A stretch of 64,000 nt of DNA from Haliotis asinina. Its lineage: Eukaryota > Mollusca > Gastropoda > Lepetellida > Haliotidae. Positions 1 through 7,909 of the stretch are shown piece after piece; within the stretch, counting starts at the first letter, position 1, and every line of letters begins with the position of its first letter. Location: positions 28,897,118-28,961,117 of the forward strand of contig NC_090280.1 in assembly GCF_037392515.1 (NCBI RefSeq), in the 5' to 3' direction. The notes under the pieces were generated by a model. It worked only from the letters and a program-made list of their open reading frames with translations. It had not been told where the DNA came from and ran no database searches. Made by a program: the position numbers and the translations under genes.

Positions 1-28
1 GGGTCGATGACTGGTCATTATTATATTA

Positions 29-943
29 TTACGATATAATTTCCAACTGGTTTTTTGATAATAATTCAGGGGTGAACTTCATACCCATGAAGTGTATGTT
101 GGCAGGCAGGAAGATATTGGTTAGTGATATCTTGTTTTCCACGATCACGTTGACCCCCTGCAGACTGGTGTTGGAGTCGGTACCCACCCGCACGTAAACA
201 TTGCAAACTTGATACTGGTGTCGTTTCACCCACCCGAGTTTGATCCCCTTCACGATCTCGATATTATTCCCCGATGGTTCCCCTAGGTAGACTTTGATGA
301 TCAGTGTTGAGTTTGCCGGTAGACTCTCTAGTATACTGACCACGCCTTCGAATTCAGACACCAACTGCAATTTCACGTTTTGTATGGTCGGTTTACTCGA
401 TAGCATATGAGCTGCCATAGTGTCGAGTGGGCTGATGACTATGCTACGTCTCTGAGTTGGGACGTAAGCCACGAGTATGGTTCCATTGTTCACGACTTTG
501 TTTAGGTGGTTGTCTTTGTTATCCGTGAACACGTAGGGAGAGACGAGTCTAATATTGAGAAACCAGTCGTCGTTATCGGGTAACAACACCCACTTGTCAT
601 CTTCGGTGAAGACGAGCATATATGGCTTGTTTCGGGCGACGGTAGTGCTCTCAACATCGTCTAAGTCGAACAGTTTACCCCCGAACGATGGGTATATTAT
701 CCAGTTATTATCACCGGTGTTGACAAGGGAGTACTTAGTGTTTACTGTTGCTCTTGTGGTATCTATCATATCACTTAGGGCTCCACTGGAGGGGATTTCA
801 ACGCGTTTGTAAATGTTGTTTTTCAGTTGCAAGGCGTACGATGTACCATCTACTCCGGGAGCGTCGAAACCGCGCGTGTCTCCGAGGTCGGAGATCCCGA
901 TATTGACGCATTTTTTAACTCCGGGTCCTTGTGCGCTGGTCAT
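29..943 (-). CDS. Polinton protein of unknown function, possible structural protein
   Basis: A 304-residue open frame starting with MTSAQGPGVKKC and ending LLSKNQLEIIS. I do not recognise a domain. It is rich in beta-branched and polar residues with many Asn, Asp, Thr and Val, has no transmembrane segment and no signal peptide, which fits a virion surface, fibre or cement-type protein; that is inference only. It lies downstream of and on the same strand as the putative minor capsid gene, with a 75-bp gap containing TATA-like sequence, so the two may be expressed together as late structural genes. Part of the Polinton. Confidence 0.6.
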   Translation of the reverse strand: MTSAQGPGVKKCVNIGISDLGDTRGFDAPGVDGTSYALQLKNNIYKRVEIPSSGALSDMIDTTRATVNTKYSLVNTGDNNWIIYPSFGGKLFDLDDVESTTVARNKPYMLVFTEDDKWVLLPDNDDWFLNIRLVSPYVFTDNKDNHLNKVVNNGTILVAYVPTQRRSIVISPLDTMAAHMLSSKPTIQNVKLQLVSEFEGVVSILESLPANSTLIIKVYLGEPSGNNIEIVKGIKLGWVKRHQYQVCNVYVRVGTDSNTSLQGVNVIVENKISLTNIFLPANIHFMGMKFTPELLSKNQLEIIS

Positions 944-1018
944 TTTACATGAAGCGTTAAGCTGAGGTATCCTATATTTACAGGATTATGATTTATATCT
1001 AACACCGATATTGTCAGC

Positions 1019-1594
1019 TCAGGTATGTTGCCCTGGGTTAATTTTTTTATACTGCCGTGGTGAAAACGACTCGGTTCTACCGTCGTTGTATTTCTCAGTT
1101 TTCACCGGCACTGCTCTCAGTATAGTGGAAGGGTGACCTCCTTGAATGTTGTCCGTTGTGCTCACCTGACTGAGATGAATGTACAGCTCTCGGTACGGTA
1201 CTAGGTCGGGTAACTTCGTGCCTGTGACGGTTGTTGTTGGTTTTATCTCATCAGGAGACATACCGAGTATCCTCGCTAATGGTCGGCCTAGCCTCAAGGG
1301 GTTTCTTCCGTTGTTGATTAACACCACTGTGCCGTTTGAGTCGTTCATCTTGAGTTCGGCTCCAAGGGGTTTGAAGACCTCGTCGTTTAGAGAGCACACG
1401 CTGTAGTAGCCGTCAGTTATCTGGCTGCGAGTTCCACTGACGAACAGCTTATTGTTGCTGATATTGATGTTAGTCCATTGCGGTAGGTAGGTGATATCGC
1501 AGAGTGCGACTTCGAGTTGACCTGACGTGTTATCGATCGCGTGCGTCAGCTGAACAGCCTCACCGCTCGTTATTCCTGGAAGTGTTATGTACAT
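1019..1594 (-). CDS. Polinton minor capsid (penton-like) protein, putative
   Basis: A 191-residue protein without a membrane segment. The C-terminal half carries the pattern ELYIHLSQVSTTDNIQGGHP followed by a strand ending LRAVPV, which resembles the end of Polinton single-jelly-roll minor capsid proteins, where a short Tyr-containing beta strand precedes a conserved ILR-VPV strand. The length suits a single jelly roll. It is transcribed divergently from the 1,632 gene, with only 37 bp between the two start codons. The assignment rests on remembered family pattern, not on a search. Alternative: another beta-rich virion protein. Confidence 0.55.
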   Translation of the reverse strand: MYITLPGITSGEAVQLTHAIDNTSGQLEVALCDITYLPQWTNINISNNKLFVSGTRSQITDGYYSVCSLNDEVFKPLGAELKMNDSNGTVVLINNGRNPLRLGRPLARILGMSPDEIKPTTTVTGTKLPDLVPYRELYIHLSQVSTTDNIQGGHPSTILRAVPVKTEKYNDGRTESFSPRQYKKINPGQHT

Positions 1595-1631
1595 GTTAGA
1601 GTATATACACTCATTATATAAGAGTTTTAAA
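1595..1631. promoter_or_regulatory. Compact divergent promoter, 37 bp
   Basis: The whole space between the start codons of the minus gene at 1,594 and the plus gene at 1,632. It contains GTATATAC and TATATAAGAG, TATA-like on both strands. The second divergent pair of the element (4,050-4,086) has the same 37-bp spacing. Start at 1,632 is preferred because upstream in-frame codons would overlap the minus gene and the TATA motif. Confidence 0.5.
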
Positions 1632-2771
1632 ATGTTGTTTTACCCTAAACTGGACGTAGATTTCTCCCCGATGAAGATCGTGGTTGCTCCTGAGTTGTAT
1701 TTCAATGCCCAGCTTTTAGATGTGTTCGATAAGTATAAGCTTTCGGTGACTAACATCAAGGCAGTCCACGCTTGGTTCAACAACCCTATGCAGTTCTGGC
1801 AGAATCAATTAAACTTTGCTGTGTGGTGCGCTACAACAGGGTGTGGTGTGACATTGACCGACACTCGACGTGGACCGCTGAGTCAGTCTGTGTTCAAGTT
1901 CCACGTGTACTACCAGGTCAGACGTATCCTTAAAGAGATCAGCGCCCCCCTCCCACAGGACAAAGCGTGGGACGCAACAAACAACCCGTATGATAGACGG
2001 GTCTACGAACGTATTTGCAATGAATTCGAAATAAACCCTAAGACGGATTGGCGTTTGCCGGGGCTGAACCACGGGTTGGGTATTCCTTACAGCGATGGGC
2101 TCTCAGTAAAAGCATTTAAGAAAGATTTACTAACAAACTTTATGAAACGAAAAATGTTTAGTACTGAGAATTTTTTCCATGCATTAGATGATATTGTTCC
2201 TAAACCTACCAAATATGGACCGAAACCAGTGAAAGATGCAAGTGATGATTTAATGAAACGAGGTATACTTAGGCAGGACTTTGCTTTATCGAGTAATGAA
2301 TGGAGGGATGATCGTATGGACTTTGAAGGTGGTGTTGCTTTCACAATCCAGAAAGTGGAGCAGTCAACCGCAGACGGGTGGAAAATGTTTATGTTGGACA
2401 AGTCGAAAGGATTCACTCGTGCCGGGGTAGTCAGGTTGAACGACTCGATTCGAACGTACGTGTGGGCGCTGTTGGGTGCGCAGTCTATGACGCGTTCCAA
2501 CATCCTCGGTAAGGGAACTGCTTACGACGCTCAGAAACAGTTCGTTTCCAACGTTGAGGATGCTATCAATTCTCCAGTTGATCTCCCGCGGGCCATCGAA
2601 CGCTACCAAAACGTGTTAGAATACGCCAGATCGAAAGTCAATTACGTGTTCGGTGTGGGGCTGTACATGGCTCCGAGTGATATGCAACTGAGAAGGATCA
2701 AAAGTTGGGTATCAACCCTGATATTAACACCACCTATATCCCACACATCCCACCACTTGAAACGGGTATAG
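1632..2771 (+). CDS. Conserved Polinton protein of unknown function
   Basis: A 379-residue protein starting MLFYPKLDVDFSP. It contains a stretch I recognise as recurrent in metazoan Polintons: NPMQFWQNQLNFAVWCATTG (about residues 50-70), then a Tyr/Arg-rich segment KFHVYYQVRRIL and NPYDRRVYERICNEF (about 115-130). No enzyme motif, signal peptide or membrane helix is evident. The strong conservation in the family suggests a virion or DNA-associated role, but its function is not known to me. Transcribed divergently from the putative minor capsid gene through a 37-bp promoter. Confidence 0.75.
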   Translation: MLFYPKLDVDFSPMKIVVAPELYFNAQLLDVFDKYKLSVTNIKAVHAWFNNPMQFWQNQLNFAVWCATTGCGVTLTDTRRGPLSQSVFKFHVYYQVRRILKEISAPLPQDKAWDATNNPYDRRVYERICNEFEINPKTDWRLPGLNHGLGIPYSDGLSVKAFKKDLLTNFMKRKMFSTENFFHALDDIVPKPTKYGPKPVKDASDDLMKRGILRQDFALSSNEWRDDRMDFEGGVAFTIQKVEQSTADGWKMFMLDKSKGFTRAGVVRLNDSIRTYVWALLGAQSMTRSNILGKGTAYDAQKQFVSNVEDAINSPVDLPRAIERYQNVLEYARSKVNYVFGVGLYMAPSDMQLRRIKSWVSTLILTPPISHTSHHLKRV

Positions 2772-2914
2772 TGACGTCACCCCCGGAGTCTAAAGTTCAT
2801 GTGGAGGTACCCCCCACACACTCTCATATTCAGGCTCAGCAGCATATTGATAGTAAAACGGCCCTGGTGGTTGGTGGGGTAGCTTTGGGACTTATTTGGT
2901 TAAAGATTTTTTAG
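2705..2914 (+). CDS. Small open frame with Pro-rich linker and C-terminal membrane segment
   Basis: A 69-codon open stretch without an ATG start. It encodes a Pro/His-rich linker and a C-terminal hydrophobic helix ALVVGGVALGLIWLKIF, like a tail anchor. One of the element's GC-rich palindromes (2,801-2,817) lies inside it and encodes part of the linker. Its last codons overlap the end of the convergent gene at 2,892. Whether it is translated on its own is not resolved. Confidence 0.4.
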   Translation: MGINPDINTTYIPHIPPLETGIVTSPPESKVHVEVPPTHSHIQAQQHIDSKTALVVGGVALGLIWLKIF

Positions 2915-4049
2915 CCGCTACGTACACCAGACCCGCCACGGCGACGATGGCTGCCCACAGGTTTTGACTGAGCCACATGGCAGTTTTAGACAGAGCGCTC
3001 AACAACCACGAGACGATGCTACCCAGGATGCCGGGAAGGGCTTCGGCGGCTTTACCAGCCAGTTTAGCTAGGCCTTCCCCGAGTTTTTTTATCCAGTCTT
3101 TAACACCACCGCCTGTGGGAGTTCCCCCGCCGGTAGGTGTGGGGGTTCCCCCCGTTAGTGACACCACCAGGGTTGATATGATGAAACCCAATGCAGTCAG
3201 AATGCTGGCGATGGTGATCCCTTGCTCCCGGAACAATATCCGAATCCTGTTGGCTAAAGTTGTATCCTCGTTCAGTATTCTATCGATTGTTTCCCGAATG
3301 CGACTGATCTGTGATCGAAGCTGTTCACGATTCGAGGAAGCGGATTCCAATCGTGTACGTCTCTCGTCTTCTAAATCACGTAGTCGTTCATTGATACGAC
3401 GCTTCATATCATCGTTTTCAGTTTCGTTGAGTTTGGTTTTTTCCCTAGCGATGTGCTCGTCGATTTCGTTCAGTTTCCCCATGTTGTTCACGAGTTCTCC
3501 ACGCACGCGTTTCACGGCTTCGTCTAAGCCGCGCAGTTCCCTTACCAGAAAGTCAAACCCCGGTAACGGTTTGTCCCAGTAGGTGCTCAACAGTTTTTCT
3601 ATGCTGTCCGAGGCTTCTGTAGCACGCTGTGGTGTCATTTCATCTCTAGTGGTGAGGTGGGATCTGGTAGCTTGCAGATCTTCAACAACGACCTTAGGTA
3701 TTGCACCACCGTAATTATGCATGTTTAGATCTTCACGGATAAATTTGACACCATAGCGTCTGGCTAGAGTTGACAAGGCCAGTGGTTCTTTAGTGCGCGT
3801 GTTAAAGATGTCAATCTTTTTGTTAGACTTAAGGCGTAGAACACCCTTTTTATCAATCAAAAAATTATTATAGTCTCGACCCTGTGGTTCAACGTAGTTT
3901 TTATCTCTTCTTAAACTTTCGTAATAATCATTTACCGTTGTTTCCAAAAGTTCTTGGCTCAATGGCGAACTAGTAAATGAGGTCTCCTGCACATCGGATG
4001 CCTGGGCACTATCGTCCCACATCTCATTCATAGGTATGTCTTCATCCAT
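2892..4049 (-). CDS. Polinton coiled-coil, multi-helix membrane protein
   Basis: A 385-residue protein. An acidic N-terminus is followed by a globular part (about 50-160), a long charged coiled coil (about 165-265, repeated Glu/Lys/Arg heptads such as LRDLEDERRTRLESASSNRE), a membrane helix (ASILTALGFIISTLVVSLTG, about 275-295), a Gly/Thr/Pro repeat linker, an amphipathic Lys/Leu/Ala segment, and two more hydrophobic segments near the C-terminus. The architecture recurs in metazoan Polintons and resembles a virion membrane-active protein, but the role is inference. The Gly/Pro linker is encoded by two of the element's GC-rich palindromes. Divergent from the major capsid gene. Confidence 0.75.
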   Translation of the reverse strand: MDEDIPMNEMWDDSAQASDVQETSFTSSPLSQELLETTVNDYYESLRRDKNYVEPQGRDYNNFLIDKKGVLRLKSNKKIDIFNTRTKEPLALSTLARRYGVKFIREDLNMHNYGGAIPKVVVEDLQATRSHLTTRDEMTPQRATEASDSIEKLLSTYWDKPLPGFDFLVRELRGLDEAVKRVRGELVNNMGKLNEIDEHIAREKTKLNETENDDMKRRINERLRDLEDERRTRLESASSNREQLRSQISRIRETIDRILNEDTTLANRIRILFREQGITIASILTALGFIISTLVVSLTGGTPTPTGGGTPTGGGVKDWIKKLGEGLAKLAGKAAEALPGILGSIVSWLLSALSKTAMWLSQNLWAAIVAVAGLVYVAAKKSLTK

Positions 4050-4086
4050 TATTTAGTATTAAAATATATTTTATTTATATATAACA
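4050..4086. promoter_or_regulatory. Compact divergent promoter, 37 bp
   Basis: An AT-only-like spacer between the start codons of the membrane-protein gene (4,049, minus) and the major capsid gene (4,087, plus). It contains TATTTATATATAAC. It has the same length as the divergent spacer at 1,595-1,631, suggesting a fixed promoter geometry. Confidence 0.5.
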
Positions 4087-5343
4087 ATGTACGGCAGAAA
4101 ATTAGATCCTTTCAGAAGATTGAGAGAACCATTAGGAGCCAGAGCCGTGCGTCAGTCGGTGACCATCACCAACAATCCCAGCAAGATAGACCAGAATCAA
4201 ACTCTGCTGGTTAGATTTCCAAACCTTGGTGAGAATGACCTCATTGTACCAGGCACTGTTCGACTGGCGTTCAAGATCACGTTGACCTCCGACAACGACA
4301 AACGCGAGCTAGTGCGGAACGTGGGGCGAGCCATCATCAAGAAAACGACCGTCAAGATCAGCGGTAACGAGGTGCTGAGCATCGACGACAGCGACGTGTT
4401 TCACTGCTACAAGGATCTCTGGAAAAGCGAGAGAGAACGAGTCAATGATGTGTACCAGGGTATCAGCAAATCAACCCGGGCGCGCATAGGGTATGTCTTC
4501 ACGCAAGACCAGCAAGACAAGCTATCGGACGGTGAAAAAGCCATCGCTCTAGCATACGGGAATCGATTCTGCGTGCCGCTAGACTTTGAGTTGCTCACGG
4601 GACACGCGCCGTTTTACCAGGCCACGCTGGGTGATAGGCTCGAATACGAGCTCACGTTTAACGACTATAGCAAAGTAGTGCGTACGCCGAACGGTGATGA
4701 GGCTAGTTATGCCATAGACAACATCTCTCTGGAGTTCGACATGGTCACTAGCCCGGAGCTGGCCAGGCAGGTTCGAAGTCAGTACTCTGGGAAGATGGCC
4801 ATCCTGTACGATCGCGTACTGAGGCATAGATCAGTCGTGCGAGATAAGAGTGACACTGTGTGGAATATCAACCTGAACGTGCCGGCGCGATCGATGAAAG
4901 GTATCCTGGTCGTCCCCGTGGAGGATTACGATCCATTCCGGAGGGACAGCGAGAAGTTTTTCAACCCCGAGATTGAAAAGGTGGAAGTGACCATCGAGGG
5001 CGTGCCAAACCAGCTGTTCAGTCATGGTATGAGACCACACCAGCAGTGGGATGAGATAAAAAAGCTACCAGTGGGGGATTACATAACAAAGGACCTGGAC
5101 CTCGGCTCCGTGCAGATCGGTGAATACCTGACCACCAAGTACGCCCTATGGTTGGACATGCGATCCACGGATGATGATAAACTGCACGGTAGCGGACGCC
5201 GTATAGATAACGGCAGCGAAGGGATAACCATCCAGATTACTAAGAAGGCTCAAACCGCTGGTAAGTTGAAATTATATCTGTACGTTATTATGGACGCGCA
5301 ACTTAATATAGACAATGGGAGATTCGTGCAAGCCATCTACTAG
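4087..5343 (+). CDS. MCP: Polinton major capsid protein (double jelly roll)
   Basis: A 418-residue protein and the major virion shell component of the element. Early PNLGENDLIVPGTVRLAFKI and the C-terminal signature YVIMDAQLNIDNGRFVQAIY are typical of Polinton double-jelly-roll capsid proteins, in which the last strand ends DxxLNIxNGRF. Length (about 400-650 in the family) is consistent with two jelly rolls. Its 3' end overlaps the start of the packaging ATPase by 29 nt in another frame, so both are probably on one transcript. Expressed from the divergent 37-bp promoter upstream. Confidence 0.9.
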   Translation: MYGRKLDPFRRLREPLGARAVRQSVTITNNPSKIDQNQTLLVRFPNLGENDLIVPGTVRLAFKITLTSDNDKRELVRNVGRAIIKKTTVKISGNEVLSIDDSDVFHCYKDLWKSERERVNDVYQGISKSTRARIGYVFTQDQQDKLSDGEKAIALAYGNRFCVPLDFELLTGHAPFYQATLGDRLEYELTFNDYSKVVRTPNGDEASYAIDNISLEFDMVTSPELARQVRSQYSGKMAILYDRVLRHRSVVRDKSDTVWNINLNVPARSMKGILVVPVEDYDPFRRDSEKFFNPEIEKVEVTIEGVPNQLFSHGMRPHQQWDEIKKLPVGDYITKDLDLGSVQIGEYLTTKYALWLDMRSTDDDKLHGSGRRIDNGSEGITIQITKKAQTAGKLKLYLYVIMDAQLNIDNGRFVQAIY

Positions 5344-5974
5344 TGGGGGGTACCCCCCCACAGCCCCCAACAATAAACTGCCCCACCTCCCCTCTGACCC
5401 ACACTGCGCTATCATATGCGGGCAGACTGGCTGTGGGAAGACCGTTTTCGTGTTGGATATGTTGGAGGGTTACTATAAGGATGTGTTCGATAACATCGTT
5501 ATCATGTGCCCTACTCTGAGCATGAATAAAACGTACGCGCGACCTTGGGTGATGACGGACCCGGACGTACACAAAATCGACCCTGGGACACGCCTGCAGG
5601 ACTGGTTAAAAGCTCTTCACGAGAAATTTAAAGGGGAACCGACGCTGTTCATACTGGACGACTGCAGCGCTAATCGCAAGATAACAAAAAAGAGAGACAT
5701 GCTATCGTACCTGGCCTTCTCCGGCCGGCATGCAAATCACAGCGTCTGGGTGCTAACGCAGAAGTTCAACTCGGTGTTGAAAGACCTCAGGGAGCAGACG
5801 CGATGGGTGGCCTTATTTCACTGCAAGGACAGGGATTCGTTCGAGGAGTGTTTGAGAGAGAACGATGTGATGAGTAAATTAGAACGGGAACGGGTGAAGA
5901 AACAGCTCGCTGAAACTAAACACGCTAAGCTCGTACTAAAAACCGACCAACCAGTAGCATATATAGTATGCTAA
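5315..5974 (+). CDS. ATP: Polinton DNA-packaging ATPase (A32-like, FtsK/HerA class)
   Basis: A 219-residue protein. Walker A is GQTGCGKT (about residues 36-43); Walker B is TLFILDDC (about 109-116). A downstream LAFSGRHANHSVWVLTQKFN is the expected sensor region of poxvirus A32-type packaging ATPases. Such enzymes drive DNA into preformed capsids. The N-terminus includes a Gly/Pro linker encoded by the palindrome at 5,343-5,361. It overlaps the capsid gene by 29 nt and is followed directly by a 10-bp tandem array that begins next to its stop codon. Confidence 0.92.
   Translation: MGDSCKPSTSGGYPPTAPNNKLPHLPSDPHCAIICGQTGCGKTVFVLDMLEGYYKDVFDNIVIMCPTLSMNKTYARPWVMTDPDVHKIDPGTRLQDWLKALHEKFKGEPTLFILDDCSANRKITKKRDMLSYLAFSGRHANHSVWVLTQKFNSVLKDLREQTRWVALFHCKDRDSFEECLRENDVMSKLERERVKKQLAETKHAKLVLKTDQPVAYIVC
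5343..5361. repeat. GC-rich palindrome inside Polinton coding sequence (one of eight)
   Basis: GTGGGGGGTACCCCCCCAC, a near-perfect inverted repeat able to form a tight hairpin. Related palindromes occur at 2,801-2,817, 3,115-3,128, 3,139-3,153, 6,172-6,186, 6,623-6,636, 6,838-6,855 and 9,626-9,642. All fall in Pro/Gly-rich linkers of Polinton proteins. Confidence 0.8.
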
Positions 5975-6052
5975 AGCTAAGCAAAGCTAAGCAAAGCTAA
6001 GCAAAGCTAAGCAAAGCTAAGCAAAGCTAAGCAAAGCTAAGCAAAGCTAAGC
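5973..6052 (+). repeat. Perfect 8 x 10-bp tandem array
   Basis: Eight identical copies of AAAGCTAAGC placed immediately after the ATPase stop codon and upstream of the TATA-like region of the next gene. The 10-bp period matches one DNA helical turn. No coding role is evident; a protein-binding iteron, enhancer or transcription-boundary function is possible, or simple slippage. Confidence 0.9.
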
Positions 6053-6097
6053 ATATAGCTATGATATTTGAAGTATTTCTCTGTGTTTTGTCTGCAT

Positions 6098-6143
6098 CGG
6101 GTATTATATAGTTAAAACTAAATCTTACTTGTTATATTATAAG
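6098..6143 (+). promoter_or_regulatory. TATA-like promoter region before the 6,144 gene
   Basis: An AT-rich leader with ATTATATAGTTAAA and a second TTATATTATAAG just before the ATG at 6,144. It resembles the A/T-rich leaders of the other plus-strand genes of this element. Confidence 0.35.
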
Positions 6144-6725
6144 ATGGAGTGTGAGGAATTGCTCGAACAGTTGGGGGAATCCCCCACACCCACTGATGAC
6201 AAGCGAGAGAAACTGGTGGCGTTGGCTGTTGGCGGCAAAGCCAAACATTACTTTGGAGACTACACTCCAGATAAAATTCACAAAATGTCAGCCGAAGAAA
6301 TCGATAAGCTGTACGCTAGATACGAGTCCCGGCTCGGGGCAGAAATGACAAAGACAATAGGATCGGCTATGACCCAGATATACACCGGTATTGTGTCATA
6401 CTTCCTTCCCATTCCACCAGAGCGCCGACTTTACCTGTGGGAGGACCTAGATAAAGACCCTTTTATCGAACACGCCGTGAGCTCTATCAGCTGCGAGCTG
6501 TACCACAAATATGGTATGTTGTTGGCTCCAGTGACGGCGGCGATTATCACGGCAAAGCATTGTCAATTTGAGAGAAAGAATAATAATAATAGTATAGATG
6601 GATGCTGCACAGGAAACCCCAGTGGGGGTACCCCCAACAGTGAGTCCCGAGGTGATGGAGGAGACCCCACCCCCAACAGTGACGGTGGAAACCCCTTCAA
6701 CAGTAACCAGACAGAAGAATCCTAA
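6144..6725 (+). CDS. Conserved Polinton protein of unknown function
   Basis: A 193-residue protein using the ATG at 6,144 (MECEELLEQLGES). It carries a recurrent Polinton pattern: EIDKLYARYESRLGAEMTKT (about 55-75), YTGIVSYFLPIPPERR, then DPFIEHAVSSISCELYHKYG (about 110-130) and a short hydrophobic stretch MLLAPVTAAIITAKH. The C-terminal 50 residues are low-complexity Asn/Gly/Ser/Pro and overlap the next gene by 128 nt in another frame. Two GC-rich palindromes (6,172 and 6,623) lie within it. Function unknown; a virion or membrane-associated role is possible. Confidence 0.75.
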   Translation: MECEELLEQLGESPTPTDDKREKLVALAVGGKAKHYFGDYTPDKIHKMSAEEIDKLYARYESRLGAEMTKTIGSAMTQIYTGIVSYFLPIPPERRLYLWEDLDKDPFIEHAVSSISCELYHKYGMLLAPVTAAIITAKHCQFERKNNNNSIDGCCTGNPSGGTPNSESRGDGGDPTPNSDGGNPFNSNQTEES

Positions 6726-6918
6726 GAGAGTAGCTGCCGGTAAAAAACGGTGGTGTAACCAACATAAAGTGACCAACCCAACCCGACTGTTGTTGGCTGT
6801 AGGCGTAACTGCTGCCTTGGCTATCTCGTGGTTATACGTGGGGGTACCCTCCCACAGTGAGCCACCACCCAACAGTGAGCCCCCCACCCCCACGGTAGAC
6901 CCGCATATCATGTTATAA
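6598..6918 (+). CDS. Small Polinton membrane protein
   Basis: A 106-residue protein with a Pro/Thr/Val-rich N-terminus, the family pattern KNPKRVAAGKKRW (about 41-52), one membrane helix LLLAVGVTAALAISWLYV (about 64-81) and a Pro-rich tail. The Pro-rich ends are encoded across palindromes at 6,623 and 6,838. The KRVAAGK motif followed by a basic patch is typical of a small Polinton protein of unknown role. It overlaps the previous gene and precedes another small membrane protein gene. Confidence 0.65.
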   Translation: MDAAQETPVGVPPTVSPEVMEETPPPTVTVETPSTVTRQKNPKRVAAGKKRWCNQHKVTNPTRLLLAVGVTAALAISWLYVGVPSHSEPPPNSEPPTPTVDPHIML

Positions 6919-6945
6919 TTTAAATATTTTTATATCATATACATA
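6919..6945 (+). promoter_or_regulatory. TATA-like leader before the 6,946 gene
   Basis: A 27-bp AT-rich spacer containing TTTAAATATTTTTATATCAT between consecutive plus-strand genes; probably a late-type promoter. Confidence 0.35.
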
Positions 6946-7173
6946 ATGTCTGAGGGGAAAACGTTCGTCAACGACGCATACCACGCCACAGTGGTCGCCA
7001 GTCTAGCTGTAGGGTACGCTCGGTTGACTAAAATGGTGCTTAAACAACCAACTATCAAGCTAGATTTCAACCTGCAGGATATGGGTATGCTCATAATGAA
7101 CCTTGGTATGGCGATGGCCACAAAAGACATCCTAGTAAAACAAGGAATAATACCTGATAATATAATGAAATAA
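6946..7173 (+). CDS. Small hydrophobic Polinton protein
   Basis: A 75-residue protein. Pattern KLDFNLQDMGMLIMNLGMAM followed by ATKDILVKQGIIPDNI (about 38-72) recurs in animal Polintons. It contains a predicted hydrophobic helix in the middle (about 45-57) and a shorter one near the N-terminus. Probably membrane-associated. It lies 8 bp before the next gene, so the pair is likely co-transcribed. Function not established. Confidence 0.65.
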   Translation: MSEGKTFVNDAYHATVVASLAVGYARLTKMVLKQPTIKLDFNLQDMGMLIMNLGMAMATKDILVKQGIIPDNIMK

Positions 7174-7181
7174 ATATAGGG

Positions 7182-7601
7182 ATGGCCACGATAGCTATGA
7201 TGGCCGGTGGGGCGTTAGTGAATGTCCTGGCATTTTCCGGGAGTAATTTCCTCTTCTCGAAACTACGAGATGATCACGCAATACAGGAAGAAAGGAAGCG
7301 GCACGATCTCGCTACTGAGAAATTACAAAGAGCACAGGCCAAGTACGCTAAAAAACGTCTCCAGAGGATCGATTTTATTAACGAACAACTCACGCGTGAA
7401 AACCATGCCGTTCAAACATTCAACGATGTCGATGAAGCAATGAAAGAATACTACCTACTAACTGGTAAACGATTGGAACCGCTTAATAAACCAACACTCG
7501 CTCAGTACTACACACCATCCAAGGGGCAAATGAATCGTGAACTGGTCTTCATAGTGTTGGGTATAGCAGCTACTGCGTTGGTTGCGAAGCAATTAAACTA
7601 A
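7182..7601 (+). CDS. Conserved Polinton protein with terminal hydrophobic segments and coiled coil
   Basis: A 139-residue protein with a conserved N-terminal hydrophobic segment GGALVNVLAFSGSNFLFSKL (about 9-28), a charged helical region with the recurring pattern EERKRHDLATEKLQRAQAKY (about 36-55), KKRLQRIDFINEQL, then DVDEAMKEYY and a C-terminal hydrophobic helix ELVFIVLGIAATALVAKQ. I recognise this arrangement as a widespread Polinton gene of unknown function. It follows the 75-residue protein by 8 bp. Confidence 0.75.
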   Translation: MATIAMMAGGALVNVLAFSGSNFLFSKLRDDHAIQEERKRHDLATEKLQRAQAKYAKKRLQRIDFINEQLTRENHAVQTFNDVDEAMKEYYLLTGKRLEPLNKPTLAQYYTPSKGQMNRELVFIVLGIAATALVAKQLN

Positions 7602-7620
7602 AATACCTATATAAGTAAAC
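7602..7620 (+). promoter_or_regulatory. TATA-like leader before the Cys-rich gene
   Basis: A 19-bp spacer containing CCTATATAAGTAAAC directly before the ATG at 7,621; it matches the TATATAA seen upstream of 1,632. Confidence 0.4.
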
Positions 7621-7884
7621 ATGAGACCCGCTCCATACCGATGCGAATACATACTTATGGGGAAGACCGAGGCCTGTGGTAGGAAATGCAGGAATCAGGG
7701 GTTCTGTTGTTTCCATATGGGAAGTCCTAACTACACGTGTTCTGTGTGTGGTATCGGGGTTAAACTGCACTACTGTCTATGTAAAGCTCACGGAGCGAAC
7801 GTAGTCAGACATCAACTCATCTACGAGAATAAAAAAGGCTACATAAAAGAACGTAGGCGACTGCTCAAGATAAAATCCAATTAG
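7621..7884 (+). CDS. Cys/His-rich putative zinc-binding Polinton protein
   Basis: An 87-residue basic protein. Cys and His are spaced as in a small treble-clef or paired zinc site: CEYILMGKTEACGRKC, then CCFHMG, CSVCGIGVKLHYCLCKAHG. The tail is strongly basic (KKGYIKERRRLLKIKS). A nucleic-acid binding or regulatory role is likely, but this is inference. Proteins with a similar CGRKC arrangement occur in other Polintons. Confidence 0.65.
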   Translation: MRPAPYRCEYILMGKTEACGRKCRNQGFCCFHMGSPNYTCSVCGIGVKLHYCLCKAHGANVVRHQLIYENKKGYIKERRRLLKIKSN

Positions 7885-7909
7885 AGATTATACACACCTA
7901 CGTATAGCT

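Noticed and set aside
2977-3582. Plus-strand 201-codon frame opposite the coiled-coil membrane protein gene
   Set aside because: Ser/Arg-rich reverse reading of a coiled-coil gene; the minus frame has the domain architecture and promoter.
5970-6055. CRISPR-like array
   Set aside because: Uniform 10-bp repeats without spacers, in an animal-hosted element.
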